Position numbers and translations under genes: made by a program
Shown: one piece after another, positions 1 through 8,663 of the stretch
How positions within the stretch are numbered: position 1 is the first letter of the stretch
How the letters are laid out: the number at the start of each line of letters is the position of its first letter
Assembly (NCBI GenBank): GCA_028877275.1
Contig: JAPPFP010000008.1
Coordinates: forward strand, 58,154 to 122,153
Direction of reading: 5' to 3'
DNA: 64,000 nt
From: Acidobacteriota bacterium
GTDB lineage: Bacteria; Acidobacteriota; Thermoanaerobaculia; Multivoradales; Multivoraceae
Notes under the pieces: generated by a model
The model's database searches: none
Told to the model about the DNA's origin: nothing
Seen by the model: the letters and a program-made list of their open reading frames with translations, nothing else

Positions 1-444
1 GCGCGGCACGTGCGCGGAGATCGAACCGTTGTTGATGATGCGTCCGCCCTGGGGATCCTGTTCCTTCATCAGCCTGACCGCGCGCTGCGTGCAGAGAAAG
101 GCGCCGGTCAGGTTGACGCCGACCACGCGGTTCCACTGTTCGAGGGTCAGGTCTTCGATCGGCACGGGCGGCGCGCCGGTGCCGGCGTTGTTGAACAGCA
201 GATCCAGCCGGCCAAACGCGCTCTTCAGGCGGTCGAACACCGCCTGAACACCCTCCACGGCGCTGATGTCCGCGGCTACGACCGCGACCTTCCCGGACTC
301 GCGCGCGCCGCTCTTCGTTTCAACCAACCGATCCTCGCGGCGGCCGGCAATGAGCACGTGGTACCCGTCATCGACCAATCCGTGCGTCACGGCGCGGCCA
401 ATCCCGCTGCCGCCGCCGGTGACGATTGCGACCTTGTCTGCCAA
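1..444 (-). CDS. SDR-family oxidoreductase, cut by the window start
   Basis: The N-terminal 148 residues of a short-chain dehydrogenase/reductase are present; the C-terminus lies outside the window. Reading starts at a TTG (444-442) with AAGGGA a few bases upstream and opens [15 protein letters not shown], the TGxxxGxG Rossmann nucleotide site. It continues through NNAGTG (NNAG motif) and ends near the expected catalytic Ser ([10 protein letters not shown]). The YxxxK motif would follow outside the window. It probably reduces or oxidises a small carbonyl or alcohol with NAD(P)(H); the substrate cannot be read. It is transcribed away from the POT gene at 726, with a 281-base gap that holds a long inverted repeat. 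Confidence 0.85.
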   Translation of the reverse strand, partial: MADKVAIVTGGGSGIGRAVTHGLVDDGYHVLIAGRREDRLVETKSGARESGKVAVVAADISAVEGVQAVFDRLKSAFGRLDLLFNNAGTGAPPVPIEDLTLEQWNRVVGVNLTGAFLCTQRAVRLMKEQDPQGGRIINNGSISAHVPR

Positions 445-527
445 GTCGTCCCTTCCCTTCGCCGTGGAATGCTGCGACGCCGAGTCTACGTCCCGCGCCC
501 CTTCGTCCCCGACGCCTCCAGCCTTCA

Positions 528-684
528 GGGCCGGAGGAGAGGGTCCCCGGGGGCTGTCGGCAAGCGACGCCCGACGCCGGATCATCGGCCGGCGCCCAAC
601 CGGAGCGCAGCCGACCGAAGCGAGCGCCGACCCTGCTTGCACCAAGAAAGCGCGAGCGGCCCCGGGGACCCTCTCCTCCGGCCC
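528..684. repeat. 25-bp perfect inverted repeat with 107-bp spacer
   Basis: The arms at 528-552 and 660-684 are exact reverse complements over 25 bp, beginning GGGCCGGAGGAGAGGG and ending in CCCCGGGG. The spacer is GC rich and contains a smaller GCCGG/CCGGC palindrome. It fills most of the gap between the divergent SDR and POT genes. It could be a small non-autonomous element, a folded 5' leader of the POT mRNA or a transcription barrier. I see no target duplication at its edges. Confidence 0.7.
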
Positions 685-725
685 GGGAGGCGGCCGCCGC
701 GCCTGGACTGTAGGGTGCTTCGATC

Positions 726-2285
726 GTGAACCTCTGGCAGAGAGTCCCGGTCTTCCGCGACCACCCGCCCGGCCTGGGCGTCTGCTTCCTGGTCGAGATG
801 TGGGAGCGCTTCTCGTACTACGGCATGCGGGCGCTGCTCATCTTCTACCTGACGCAGCACTTCCTCTTCAGCGACAGCCGGGCCTTCGTGCTCTACGGCG
901 CCTACGCGTCGATGGTCTACCTGCTGCCGGTGCTCGGCGGCGCGGTGGCGGACCGCTGGCTCGGCCCGCGCAAGGGGGTCACCTTCGGCGCCCTGCTGCT
1001 GGTCGCCGGTCACTTCCTAATGACGATCGAGGGACCGGCGGCGACCGAGGTCTCGTCTGCCGGAGGGGTGGTCGTCGAACGCAGCGAGTTCCATCTGAGC
1101 CTGTTCTACCTGGCGCTGGCTCTGATCGCGACCGGCGTGGGATTCCTCAAGACGAACGCCTCCACAGTCGTCGGCGCTCTCTACGAGGAACGCGATCCGC
1201 GCCGGGATGCCGGCTTCACCGTCTTCTACATGGGGATCAACCTGGGCGCGGCCGTCGCGCCCCTGCTCTGCGGCTGGCTGGGCCAGACCTACGGCTGGCG
1301 CTACGGCTTCGGTCTCGCCGGCGTCGGCATGCTCGCCGGACTGCTGCTCTACCTCAGGGGCCAGAAGTACCTCCGGGGCCACGCGGATCCGCCGCGCCCG
1401 GAGGCGCTGAAGGAGTACGTGCTCCCGGGACTCCGCCGCGAAGCCGCCATCTACCTCGCGAGCCTGGGCCTGGTCGGCGGCGTCTGGTGGGTGCTCCAGC
1501 ACCCGCCGGTCGTCGGCGGTCTGCTGTCCGCCACCGGCGCCGCGCTGGGCCTCTTCGTCCTCTACTACGCGCTGCGACGGTGCGATCGAACCGAGCGCGA
1601 CCAGCTTCTGGCCTGCGCCGTCCTGGTGGCCTTCACCATCGGCTTCTGGGCCTTCTACGAGCAGATGGGCAGCTCGCTCAACCTCTTCGCCGACCGCATG
1701 GTCGACCGCGGGTTCTTCGGGGTCGAGATCCCGGCCTCCACGCTGCAGTCCCTGCCGGCGATCTATGTCATCGCGCTAGCGCCGCTGTTCAGTTGGCTGT
1801 GGATCGCGCTCGGCCGGCGCGGACGGGAGCCTTCGACACCGGTCAAGTTCGTTCTCGCGATCGTCCAGATCAGCCTCGCCTTCCTGGTGCTGGTTCTCGG
1901 CAGCGCGCTGCGGCCGGACGACGGCAAGGTGGCGCTGATCTGGTTCGCCCTCACCTTCCTGCTGATGGTGACCGGCGAGCTCTGCCTGGCGCCAGTCGGC
2001 ATGTCGATGGTGACCCGGCTCTCGCCGAAGAAGATCGTCTCGACGATGATGGGGTCCTTCATGCTCGCCTACGCCGCGTCGAGCTACATCTCGGGGTTGA
2101 TCGCCCGGCTGACGAGCGCGACGACGGTCGGCGGAGAGCTGGCCGACTTCGAGGCGGCGCTCTCCACGTACGGCAACGTCTACACACGAATCGGGCTCCT
2201 GGCACTGCTCGTCGCGGCGGTGCTCGGCGCGCTGACGCCGCTGCTCGTGCGCTGGATGCACGCTTCCACGTCGCGGGGGGCGTAA
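726..2285 (+). CDS. POT/PTR2-family proton-coupled oligopeptide transporter
   Basis: A 519-residue polytopic membrane protein of the proton-dependent oligopeptide transporter family, which imports di- and tripeptides with protons. The PTR2 signature is clear near residue 28: [19 protein letters not shown] (ExxERFxYYG). A second family-typical stretch is [19 protein letters not shown]. At least twelve hydrophobic segments are visible, and the length is normal for bacterial members. The start is GTG at 726 with a weak GGG-type ribosome site. It is followed by a gamma-glutamyltransferase-like gene, a dipeptidase and, further on, DPP IV, so the block looks devoted to extracellular peptide breakdown and uptake. 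Confidence 0.9.
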   Translation: MNLWQRVPVFRDHPPGLGVCFLVEMWERFSYYGMRALLIFYLTQHFLFSDSRAFVLYGAYASMVYLLPVLGGAVADRWLGPRKGVTFGALLLVAGHFLMTIEGPAATEVSSAGGVVVERSEFHLSLFYLALALIATGVGFLKTNASTVVGALYEERDPRRDAGFTVFYMGINLGAAVAPLLCGWLGQTYGWRYGFGLAGVGMLAGLLLYLRGQKYLRGHADPPRPEALKEYVLPGLRREAAIYLASLGLVGGVWWVLQHPPVVGGLLSATGAALGLFVLYYALRRCDRTERDQLLACAVLVAFTIGFWAFYEQMGSSLNLFADRMVDRGFFGVEIPASTLQSLPAIYVIALAPLFSWLWIALGRRGREPSTPVKFVLAIVQISLAFLVLVLGSALRPDDGKVALIWFALTFLLMVTGELCLAPVGMSMVTRLSPKKIVSTMMGSFMLAYAASSYISGLIARLTSATTVGGELADFEAALSTYGNVYTRIGLLALLVAAVLGALTPLLVRWMHASTSRGA

Positions 2286-2313
2286 GCTTGCAGGCGAGTG
2301 ACAGCAGAGCGGT

Positions 2314-2383
2314 GCCGGCCTTCGGCCGGCGCGTCTTCTGGCCGCCTGCGGCGGCAGCCGGCGGGGACGCCGGCGCACCCAGT
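2314..2383 (+). repeat. Dispersed hairpin repeat, copy A (three hairpins)
   Basis: Three hairpins lie in series: GCCGGCC/GGCCGGC with loop TTC (2314-2330), GCCGCC/GGCGGC with loop TGC (2341-2355), and GCCGGCG/CGCCGGC with loop GGGA (2357-2374). The conserved tail GCACCCAGT ends at 2383. It lies between the POT stop and the ribosome site of the next gene. This is the fullest of nine copies in the window. Confidence 0.85.
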
Positions 2384-2403
2384 CGGCAACTTCAGGAGAA
2401 AGC

Positions 2404-4188
2404 ATGAACGAGAGAACAATCGTGAGTCTCTGCCTCGCCAGTTGGCTCGTAGTGGCCACGCCTGCCGCGTTCGCCGGCGCGGCCGACGAGGCGACGGTCG
2501 ACCTCAGCCCGGCCAACTGGAGCGACCGCGAGGCGCTCGAGGAGCTGAACGCCTTCTTCGAGACGGACAAGCCACTTGCCGAAGGCGAGAACGGCGTGAT
2601 CAGCGGCACCACCGGACCGGCTGCGGTCAGGGCCGGCCTCGAGGTCCTCCGCCAGGGCGGCACCGCCGCCGACGCCGTGATCGCCACCGCGCTCACCCAG
2701 ATCTCCCTGGCCGGCGGCGCCTGGGTGAGCTACGCCGGGATCTTCAGCCTCGTCTACTACGAGGCGGAGGGCGGCGAGGTGTTCAACATCAACGGCGCCT
2801 ACGACACGGTCCGCGGCGAGACCGAGCCGATGACGATCCCGACGTCGACGACGATCGGCGCCAAGCACCAGCCGAGCGGCCGCACCGCCCTGGTGCCCGG
2901 GTTCTTCGGCGGCCTCGGCGCCACGCACGATCGCTTCGGGAAGCTGCCGTGGGCCAGCCTCTTCGAACCGGCGATCCACTACGCGGAGAACGGCGTCCTG
3001 CTCGGGGACATCCACACGAGCATGATCGAGATGCGCAAGGAGGCGCTCTCCCGCCTGCCCACGACCCGCCGCATCTTCACCGACGATGACGGCGCCTTTC
3101 TCGGCGAGGGCGATCTCCTGCGGCAGCCGGAACTCGCGGCGACCCTCCGCGCCGTCGCCGAGCAGGGGATCGACTACGTCTACCGCGGCCCCTGGGCCGA
3201 ACGGCTGGTCGAGGCGGTCCAGCGCGACGGCGGCAAGCTCTCGATGGAGGACATGCGGAGCTACGAGGCCCTGGTCGCCGAGCCCGTGCACTCCACCTAC
3301 AACGGCTTCGACGTCTACGGCCACGGCCTGCCCGCGCAGGGAGGCGTCCACGTGGCCGAGGTGCTCAACCTCTCCGAGGCGGCCGGGCTGCGCGACATGG
3401 GTCACTACGCGAAATCGCCGGAGGCCTTCTTCTGGGTGAACCAGATGACCAACCTGATGAGCCTCGTCTTCCTGCCCGAGCCGATGCGCCGCACGCTGTA
3501 CGGCGACCTCGACGCCACCCTGGCGGGCCGGACCAGCAAGGAGAACGCCGCGGGGCTCTGGAAGAGGATGCAATCGGGCATCGCTCCCCTGACGAAGGTC
3601 CCCGCCCCGGTCGATCCGAAGCACTCGGACGCCATCGTCGCCATCGACGCGTACGGCAACGTCGCCGCGGTCGTCCACACGATCAACACCTCGGCCTGGG
3701 GCGACACGGCGATCTTCGTCGACGGCATCTCGATCCCCGACTCGGCGGCCTTCCAGCAGGCGCTGATCGCCGAGACCGGCCCCGGCAATCGGCTCCCCGA
3801 CCCGACCGAGCCGATGATCGTCTTGCGGGACGGCAAGCCGGTGGCCGCCCTCGCCTCCATCGGCTCCGGCCTGCACCAGAAGACGATCAGCGTCCTCCTG
3901 AACCTGCTCGACTGGGAGATGGACATCAAGCAGGCGATCGACGCTCCCTCACCCCATCTGCCGGCCTTCGGCCCGATGGGCTCGCCGACCACACAGGTCA
4001 TCGAAGGCGACTTCTCTCCCGAGCTGCTCGAGGCGGCGCGCGGACTCGGACTCCAGGTCAAGGTGGTTCCGGCCGGCATCGAGTCGCGGGCGCCGCGCGG
4101 CTACGTCGTCGGGGCGACGATCGGAGAGGACGGCAAGCGGCAGGCCGCGGCGACCACCCTGCTCAGCGGCCTGGCGCTGTCGCACTGA
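2404..4188 (+). CDS. Gamma-glutamyltransferase-like Ntn-hydrolase, secreted; atypical catalytic motif
   Basis: A 594-residue protein with a Sec signal peptide (cleavage likely after TPAAFA, about residue 24) and AGGAG seven bases before the ATG. The N-terminal half has the GGT core, with the family-typical GGTAADAVIATAL at about residue 90. True GGTs self-cleave before a Thr in a TTHYSVVD-like motif. Here the aligned stretch is KHSDAIVAIDAYGN at residues 406-419, with no Thr at the cleavage position, followed by the conserved-looking HTINTS. It may use Ser408, need no processing, or be inactive in the classical reaction. Context (POT transporter before, M19 dipeptidase after) fits peptide or glutathione-type substrates in the periplasm. 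Confidence 0.8.
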   Translation: MNERTIVSLCLASWLVVATPAAFAGAADEATVDLSPANWSDREALEELNAFFETDKPLAEGENGVISGTTGPAAVRAGLEVLRQGGTAADAVIATALTQISLAGGAWVSYAGIFSLVYYEAEGGEVFNINGAYDTVRGETEPMTIPTSTTIGAKHQPSGRTALVPGFFGGLGATHDRFGKLPWASLFEPAIHYAENGVLLGDIHTSMIEMRKEALSRLPTTRRIFTDDDGAFLGEGDLLRQPELAATLRAVAEQGIDYVYRGPWAERLVEAVQRDGGKLSMEDMRSYEALVAEPVHSTYNGFDVYGHGLPAQGGVHVAEVLNLSEAAGLRDMGHYAKSPEAFFWVNQMTNLMSLVFLPEPMRRTLYGDLDATLAGRTSKENAAGLWKRMQSGIAPLTKVPAPVDPKHSDAIVAIDAYGNVAAVVHTINTSAWGDTAIFVDGISIPDSAAFQQALIAETGPGNRLPDPTEPMIVLRDGKPVAALASIGSGLHQKTISVLLNLLDWEMDIKQAIDAPSPHLPAFGPMGSPTTQVIEGDFSPELLEAARGLGLQVKVVPAGIESRAPRGYVVGATIGEDGKRQAAATTLLSGLALSH

Positions 4189-4227
4189 ACCGCCGCAGCC
4201 AACAGCCGGAATCAGGAGAGAACACCG

Positions 4228-5331
4228 ATGGAGATCCCCGAGCGGGCGGCCGCTCTTCACCGCGAATCGATCGTGATCGACGGTCACTGCGACATCCTGA
4301 TTCCCGTCAGCGACGGCAAGGTGAAGCTCGACCAAGGGATCGAACTCCCCGACTCCGAGGGCTGGCAGCCGCCGCTCGGATTCGACATCGGCCCCTTCGC
4401 CCTGTTCGGGATGTCGGCGCACACCGTCTGGTTCGGCTGCATGGGCCAGTACGACCTGCGGCGCTGGCGGGAAGGCGGCATCACCTCGCAGCTCTGCGCG
4501 GTCTACCTCGACGACGAGCAGCTCAACAGCCCGCTGCACCGCGGGCTCGAGATGACCTGGAACCTGCACCACGAGGTCGAACGGCTCGACGACCTGGTGC
4601 TCGCCACCTCAGTGGCCGAAATCCGCCAGGCCAAGCAGGACGGTCGCGTCGCGCTCGTCTTTTCCTTCGAGGGCTGCGAGGCGCTGGGCGCGGACCCGCG
4701 CTTCCTCGACCTCTACTACAAGCTCGGCCTGCGGGTGGCCAGCCTGACCCACACACGCCGCAACATCTACGCCGACGGCTGCTGGGCCGCCGACGATCAG
4801 GGCGGGCTGACGGCGGCCGGCAAGGCCCTCATCGACCGCATGGCGGAACTGAACATCGTCGTCGACCTCGTGCACATCGGCGAGCGCGGCTACTGGGAGA
4901 TCCTCGAGCGGGTCGACCGGCCGGTCATCCTCTCCCACACGACGCCCACCATGTTCCCCAACAGCGACCCGGAATCCCGCCTCGGCGGAGGCACCCTTCC
5001 GCGAACCCGCCTCGAACTGCCACGCGAACGCAAGATGCTGGAGGCGCTCGCGGAGAACGGCGGCGTGCTGGGCCTGATCCACATCACCCACCGCAACCTG
5101 TCCGAGGTCGTCGACGACATCGAAACCGCGCTCGACGTGATGGGCCCGGACCACATCGGCATGGGCAGCGACCACTACGGCCTCGATCTCGCGCCGGAGG
5201 GCCTCGAGCACATCGGCAAGGTCCCCGCGATCACCGAGGAACTGGTCCGCCGCGGCCACAGCGACGACACGATCCGCAAGTTCCTCGGCGAGAACTACCT
5301 TCGCGTCTTCGAGGAGGTCTGGGGGCAGTAG
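4228..5331 (+). CDS. Membrane dipeptidase, peptidase family M19
   Basis: A 367-residue zinc dipeptidase of the renal dipeptidase family, which splits dipeptides, including those with D-residues at the C-terminal position. All metal ligands expected from the family are present: HxD in VIDGHCDIL (His20, Asp22), the bridging Glu in FSFEGCE, His in DLVHIGERG and His in VILSHTTP. The catalytic-region Asp is in GMGSDHYGLD. No signal peptide is seen, so it is probably cytoplasmic and acts on imported dipeptides. It has a strong AGGAGAG ribosome site and follows the GGT-like gene by 39 bases, suggesting one operon. Confidence 0.92.
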   Translation: MEIPERAAALHRESIVIDGHCDILIPVSDGKVKLDQGIELPDSEGWQPPLGFDIGPFALFGMSAHTVWFGCMGQYDLRRWREGGITSQLCAVYLDDEQLNSPLHRGLEMTWNLHHEVERLDDLVLATSVAEIRQAKQDGRVALVFSFEGCEALGADPRFLDLYYKLGLRVASLTHTRRNIYADGCWAADDQGGLTAAGKALIDRMAELNIVVDLVHIGERGYWEILERVDRPVILSHTTPTMFPNSDPESRLGGGTLPRTRLELPRERKMLEALAENGGVLGLIHITHRNLSEVVDDIETALDVMGPDHIGMGSDHYGLDLAPEGLEHIGKVPAITEELVRRGHSDDTIRKFLGENYLRVFEEVWGQ

Positions 5332-5365
5332 CGTCGCACGGCCGTTCGGAAGCTGCAACTTGCAT

Positions 5366-5404
5366 AGGTCGCCGTCACTTTTCATGGAAAAGTGCCGACG
5401 ACCT
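5366..5404. terminator. Long hairpin between convergent genes
   Basis: Arms of 18 bases (5366-5383 and 5387-5404) pair with two mismatches around a 3-base loop. The inner part is CACTTTTC/GAAAAGTG. It lies between the M19 stop (5331) and the cyclophilin stop (5454), where a bidirectional terminator would be expected. No long T tract follows, so factor-independent function is uncertain. Confidence 0.55.
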
Positions 5405-5453
5405 GAGCATTTCGTCGGCTCGTCGGTGCATTCTGCAGCCGGGACCGTAGGCT

Positions 5454-6110
5454 CTAGTCGTCCAGAACCCGGGCTTGCCGGATCACAACCGGCTGTTCCA
5501 GCATCTGGCCGCGCGTCACTTCTGACCCGGCTTCCGTGAGCGTCGAGAGACCCTGAATCTCTTCGAGGATCTCTATCCCCCGTACCACCCGCCCGAAGGT
5601 TGCGTAGCCCTGGCCGTCGGGCTGGCGTGTCGTGTTGCCGGTGTCCAGCGCCGGGTTGTCGGCGACGTTGAAGAAGAACTCCGAGTCGGCGGTTCCCGGC
5701 TCCAGCCGAGCGTAGGCGATCGTGCCGCGCTCGTTGAGGATGCCTGTCGTGTCGGTCGTCTCATGGGCGATCGGCGGTATCGGCCCGCCCCCGGGAGGTG
5801 ACGACTCTCCCCTCCGCATGGCCTCACCGAGAAGTCCCCCTTGAACCACCTGGTGCGGGCTCGGTCCGGTCGTGTTGTAGGGGCGGGTCACGCGGTAGAA
5901 GGCCGCGTCCTCGTAGTGCCCGCCCTCGACCCAGGCCAGGAAGTTGTTGGCCGAGATGGGGGCGCGGTCGGGGTAGACCCGGACCTCGACCTCGCCGAGG
6001 TCGGTTTCCAGAACCACGCCGACGGTGTTCTCTTCGGACTGGCACGCCAGCCCTCCGAAGAGAACGAGCAGTGCGCCGGCGCAGAGGGCCGGCCGAGTCG
6101 TAGTCAACAT
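5454..6110 (-). CDS. Cyclophilin-type peptidyl-prolyl isomerase, lipoprotein
   Basis: A 218-residue cyclophilin that catalyses cis-trans isomerisation of Xaa-Pro bonds. The N-terminus is a lipoprotein leader ending in a GLAC lipobox (Cys at about residue 23), placing it in the periplasm, membrane anchored. Family features include the opening ETDLGEVEVRVYPDRAPISANNFL, FYRV (catalytic Arg region), VVQGG and NSEFFFN-like DSEFFFNVADNP. The open frame continues far upstream, but that part is a shadow of DPP IV; ATG 6110 sits exactly before the leader. It follows the DPP IV gene by 23 bases and is probably co-transcribed. Confidence 0.88.
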   Translation of the reverse strand: MLTTTRPALCAGALLVLFGGLACQSEENTVGVVLETDLGEVEVRVYPDRAPISANNFLAWVEGGHYEDAAFYRVTRPYNTTGPSPHQVVQGGLLGEAMRRGESSPPGGGPIPPIAHETTDTTGILNERGTIAYARLEPGTADSEFFFNVADNPALDTGNTTRQPDGQGYATFGRVVRGIEILEEIQGLSTLTEAGSEVTRGQMLEQPVVIRQARVLDD

Positions 6111-6133
6111 CGCGTCGTGCCCCAGGATGAGCG

Positions 6134-8515
6134 TCACGAGCCGGGCGGCGCCAGGCGGTAGTCCGCGGGCGGCTCCTTGCCCGCGAGGTGGCGCACGAAG
6201 TAGTCCCAACTGCGGCGAAGGAAGTACGGGTCGGACAGGAAACCGTGGTTGCCGGACGGCAGCACGATCAAGTCGTAGTCCCGGTTCGCCTTCGTCAACG
6301 CCTCGATGACCTGCAGCGTCAGCGCCGGCGGCACGTTGTCGTCCAGGGCGCCGTAGGCAAGCAGCAGCTTGCCTACGAGCTGGTGGGCGATCGAGGCGTT
6401 GGCCTGCTCCTCGTAGCTCACCGTCGCCGGGTCGCCGTGGTAGGACTCGCCCCAGAGCTGGATGTAGCCCCGCTGGTCGTGGTTGCCGGCCGACGACACC
6501 GCCACCTTGTAGAAGTCCGGGTAGGCGAAGATCGCGCGCGCCGAGGCGAAACCGCCCCCGGAGTGGCCGTAGACACCGACCCGGTCGAGGTCCATCTGCG
6601 GATACCGGACGGCGAGCTGACGGATGGCCGCCAGGTGGTCGGGGAGACCGCCGGCCTCCTGCAGGTTGGCCTCCGAGCGCGCATGGAAGGCCTTCGAGCG
6701 CAGCGGCGTACCGAAGCCGTCGACCGTGACCACGACGAAGCCGAGTTGGGCCAGCGCCAGGTCGTAGCTCAGGAACAGCGTCGGGTCGTGCCAGTTCTTG
6801 GTCACCCGATGCACCTGCGGCCCGGGATAGATGCCGTCGATCACCGGGTAACTGGCGCTGGCGTCTTCCGGGTCGAAGCCGGGCGGGAAGAAGACGTTGC
6901 CGTAGATGTCCGTCTTGCCGTCCCGCGCCTTGACCGTGAAGGGAACCGGCAGGGCGGTCAGTTCGATGAGTGACTCGAAGTCGGCGACTTCGAGCTCCAC
7001 CGCGACGCGGCCGTCCGGCAGCAGGACCCGCGACCGCGGCGGCTGGTCGATGCGCGACCACTGGTCGACGAACGACTTGCCGCCGGGCGAGGCCGTCACC
7101 GTGTGGTCGCCAGGCTCGGGCGTGAGAATCTCGGGGCGAGAGGTCGTGCGATCGAGCGAAGCGCGGGCGAAGGTGCGCAGGTAGGGGTCGGCGGCGGGGT
7201 CCAGGCCCGCCGCGGTGAAGTAGACCGTTCGCGACACCTCGTCGACGTGCACGAGGTCGCGCACCACCCAGGCGCCCCGCGTGACCTGGCGGAGCAGACC
7301 GCCGTCGCTGCCGTACAGGTAGAGGTGCGCCCAGCCGTCACGCTGCGAGTACCAGAGCACCTCGCCGCTCTCGAGCACCCTGATGTTGGGTGTGCCCGTG
7401 CCGATCAGGAGAGTCGGCTCGACGTGGTGCCTGGAGGTCTCGGCCACCAGCGTGCGGGCGGCGCCGGTCGAAGCGTCGATCTCCTCGAGCTGCATCGAGC
7501 GCGCACCGCGCGGCCGGCGCAGCAGGTAGACCTTCGAACCGTCGTCGTTCCACCAGAGCTGCCCCAGGTCAGCCAGCGCCATGAAAGGCGTGTGGACGCG
7601 CTCGGTGTCGACCGGCGTCACCGTGCCGCTTTCGGCGTCGACGAGCAGGAGCTCGCTCCACGGCACGCCCTCGTCGCCGGGAATCGGCATCCGGAAGGTA
7701 TGCAGAACGGGCCGGGCGCCATCGCCGAGATCGGTGGTCTGCAGGACGTGCATCTCGCCCACCTCGCGCTGGTCGAGGCGAACGGTGAGCAGCGTCCCGC
7801 CATCGGGCGACCACAGCCCCGAGGGCGGGAGCACGACGCCCGCGCGCTTCTCGGTGATCGTCGAGAGCCGCGCTTCGGGGCGCGAGGCGTAGTCGTGGAA
7901 TTGCACGCCGTCGTCGGTCAACCGGCGCTCCTCGCCGCTCGCGCTGGTGACGAGGTAGAGGTCGTGGTCCCGCACGACGAGGCTGTAGGCCCCGTCGGGA
8001 GACGGCAGGGGCGGGGTTTCCTCCTTCTCGTCCTTCTCTTCCACCGCGGCGGCCGGCGCTTCGACGCGCGAACACTCGGCGCCGTCCACGGTGCACCGGA
8101 ACGACTCGGGCCCCTTCTCGCCCGGGATCTGAAAGGACACCTCGCCGTCCGTCGACAGGTCGATGCTCTCGAAGGGCAGGGCCAGGGGCTCCGCCGGCAC
8201 GTCGCGAAGACCGCTCAGCGACGCCGCCAGCCGGGCGTGATTGAAGGCCGGCCGCCGGCGCTCGTCGCTCGCCAGCGGCTCGACCAGCCAGAACCGGTGG
8301 CCGTCGCGGTCGTCGCTGCGGTACCAGAACGCCTCGCCGTCACCGATCCAGTGCGGCGTCACCCTTTCGTTGAAGATCAGCGATGCGACGCCGAGCATCT
8401 TCGCCGCGCGGTCGTAGGCCGAGGCGGGCACCTCGTCCTGCGCGGCAAGGGCAACGGCCGGCCCCGCCAGGACAATGAACATCGACGCCGACAGAACGGC
8501 GCCTCGTATCTGCAT
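6134..8515 (-). CDS. Dipeptidyl peptidase IV-like S9 peptidase, secreted
   Basis: A 793-residue prolyl-oligopeptidase-family enzyme of the DPP IV subgroup, which removes N-terminal dipeptides. A signal peptide ends near ALAAQ. The middle holds beta-propeller repeats with typical acidic segments and SPDGG/WSPDG turns. The C-terminal hydrolase domain has the nucleophile in GHSGGG (Ser652), the Asp in GALDDNVPP and the His in PSGNHGF. Two ATGs lie behind GGAGG; the second (8515) has the better 10-base spacing. It is divergent from the class A enzyme at 8664. Products would be dipeptides suited to the POT transporter and M19 peptidase nearby. Confidence 0.92.
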   Translation of the reverse strand: MQIRGAVLSASMFIVLAGPAVALAAQDEVPASAYDRAAKMLGVASLIFNERVTPHWIGDGEAFWYRSDDRDGHRFWLVEPLASDERRRPAFNHARLAASLSGLRDVPAEPLALPFESIDLSTDGEVSFQIPGEKGPESFRCTVDGAECSRVEAPAAAVEEKDEKEETPPLPSPDGAYSLVVRDHDLYLVTSASGEERRLTDDGVQFHDYASRPEARLSTITEKRAGVVLPPSGLWSPDGGTLLTVRLDQREVGEMHVLQTTDLGDGARPVLHTFRMPIPGDEGVPWSELLLVDAESGTVTPVDTERVHTPFMALADLGQLWWNDDGSKVYLLRRPRGARSMQLEEIDASTGAARTLVAETSRHHVEPTLLIGTGTPNIRVLESGEVLWYSQRDGWAHLYLYGSDGGLLRQVTRGAWVVRDLVHVDEVSRTVYFTAAGLDPAADPYLRTFARASLDRTTSRPEILTPEPGDHTVTASPGGKSFVDQWSRIDQPPRSRVLLPDGRVAVELEVADFESLIELTALPVPFTVKARDGKTDIYGNVFFPPGFDPEDASASYPVIDGIYPGPQVHRVTKNWHDPTLFLSYDLALAQLGFVVVTVDGFGTPLRSKAFHARSEANLQEAGGLPDHLAAIRQLAVRYPQMDLDRVGVYGHSGGGFASARAIFAYPDFYKVAVSSAGNHDQRGYIQLWGESYHGDPATVSYEEQANASIAHQLVGKLLLAYGALDDNVPPALTLQVIEALTKANRDYDLIVLPSGNHGFLSDPYFLRRSWDYFVRHLAGKEPPADYRLAPPGS

Positions 8516-8663
8516 TCTCCTCATTCCTCCAAGGTCCCGGAACTCATCCACGGCCGGTTCGCGCTCCGCTCTCCGGCCCCTGCTGGTTTGGTTACAGTCG
8601 TATACCAGTTTCCGCCCGCGGCGCCGCGGCTTCGCGAGCAGCGCCTGATCATCAGGAGATCCG

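Noticed and set aside
266..2407. Long plus-strand open frame over the POT transporter
   Set aside because: Its protein is Arg/Pro/Gly-rich without domains and it fully shadows the 726-2285 gene in another phase, a usual effect at this GC content.
8585..8620. BlaI-like operator before the class A gene (TACAGTCGTA)
   Set aside because: Only three bases per side pair, and no blaI/blaR genes are in the window.
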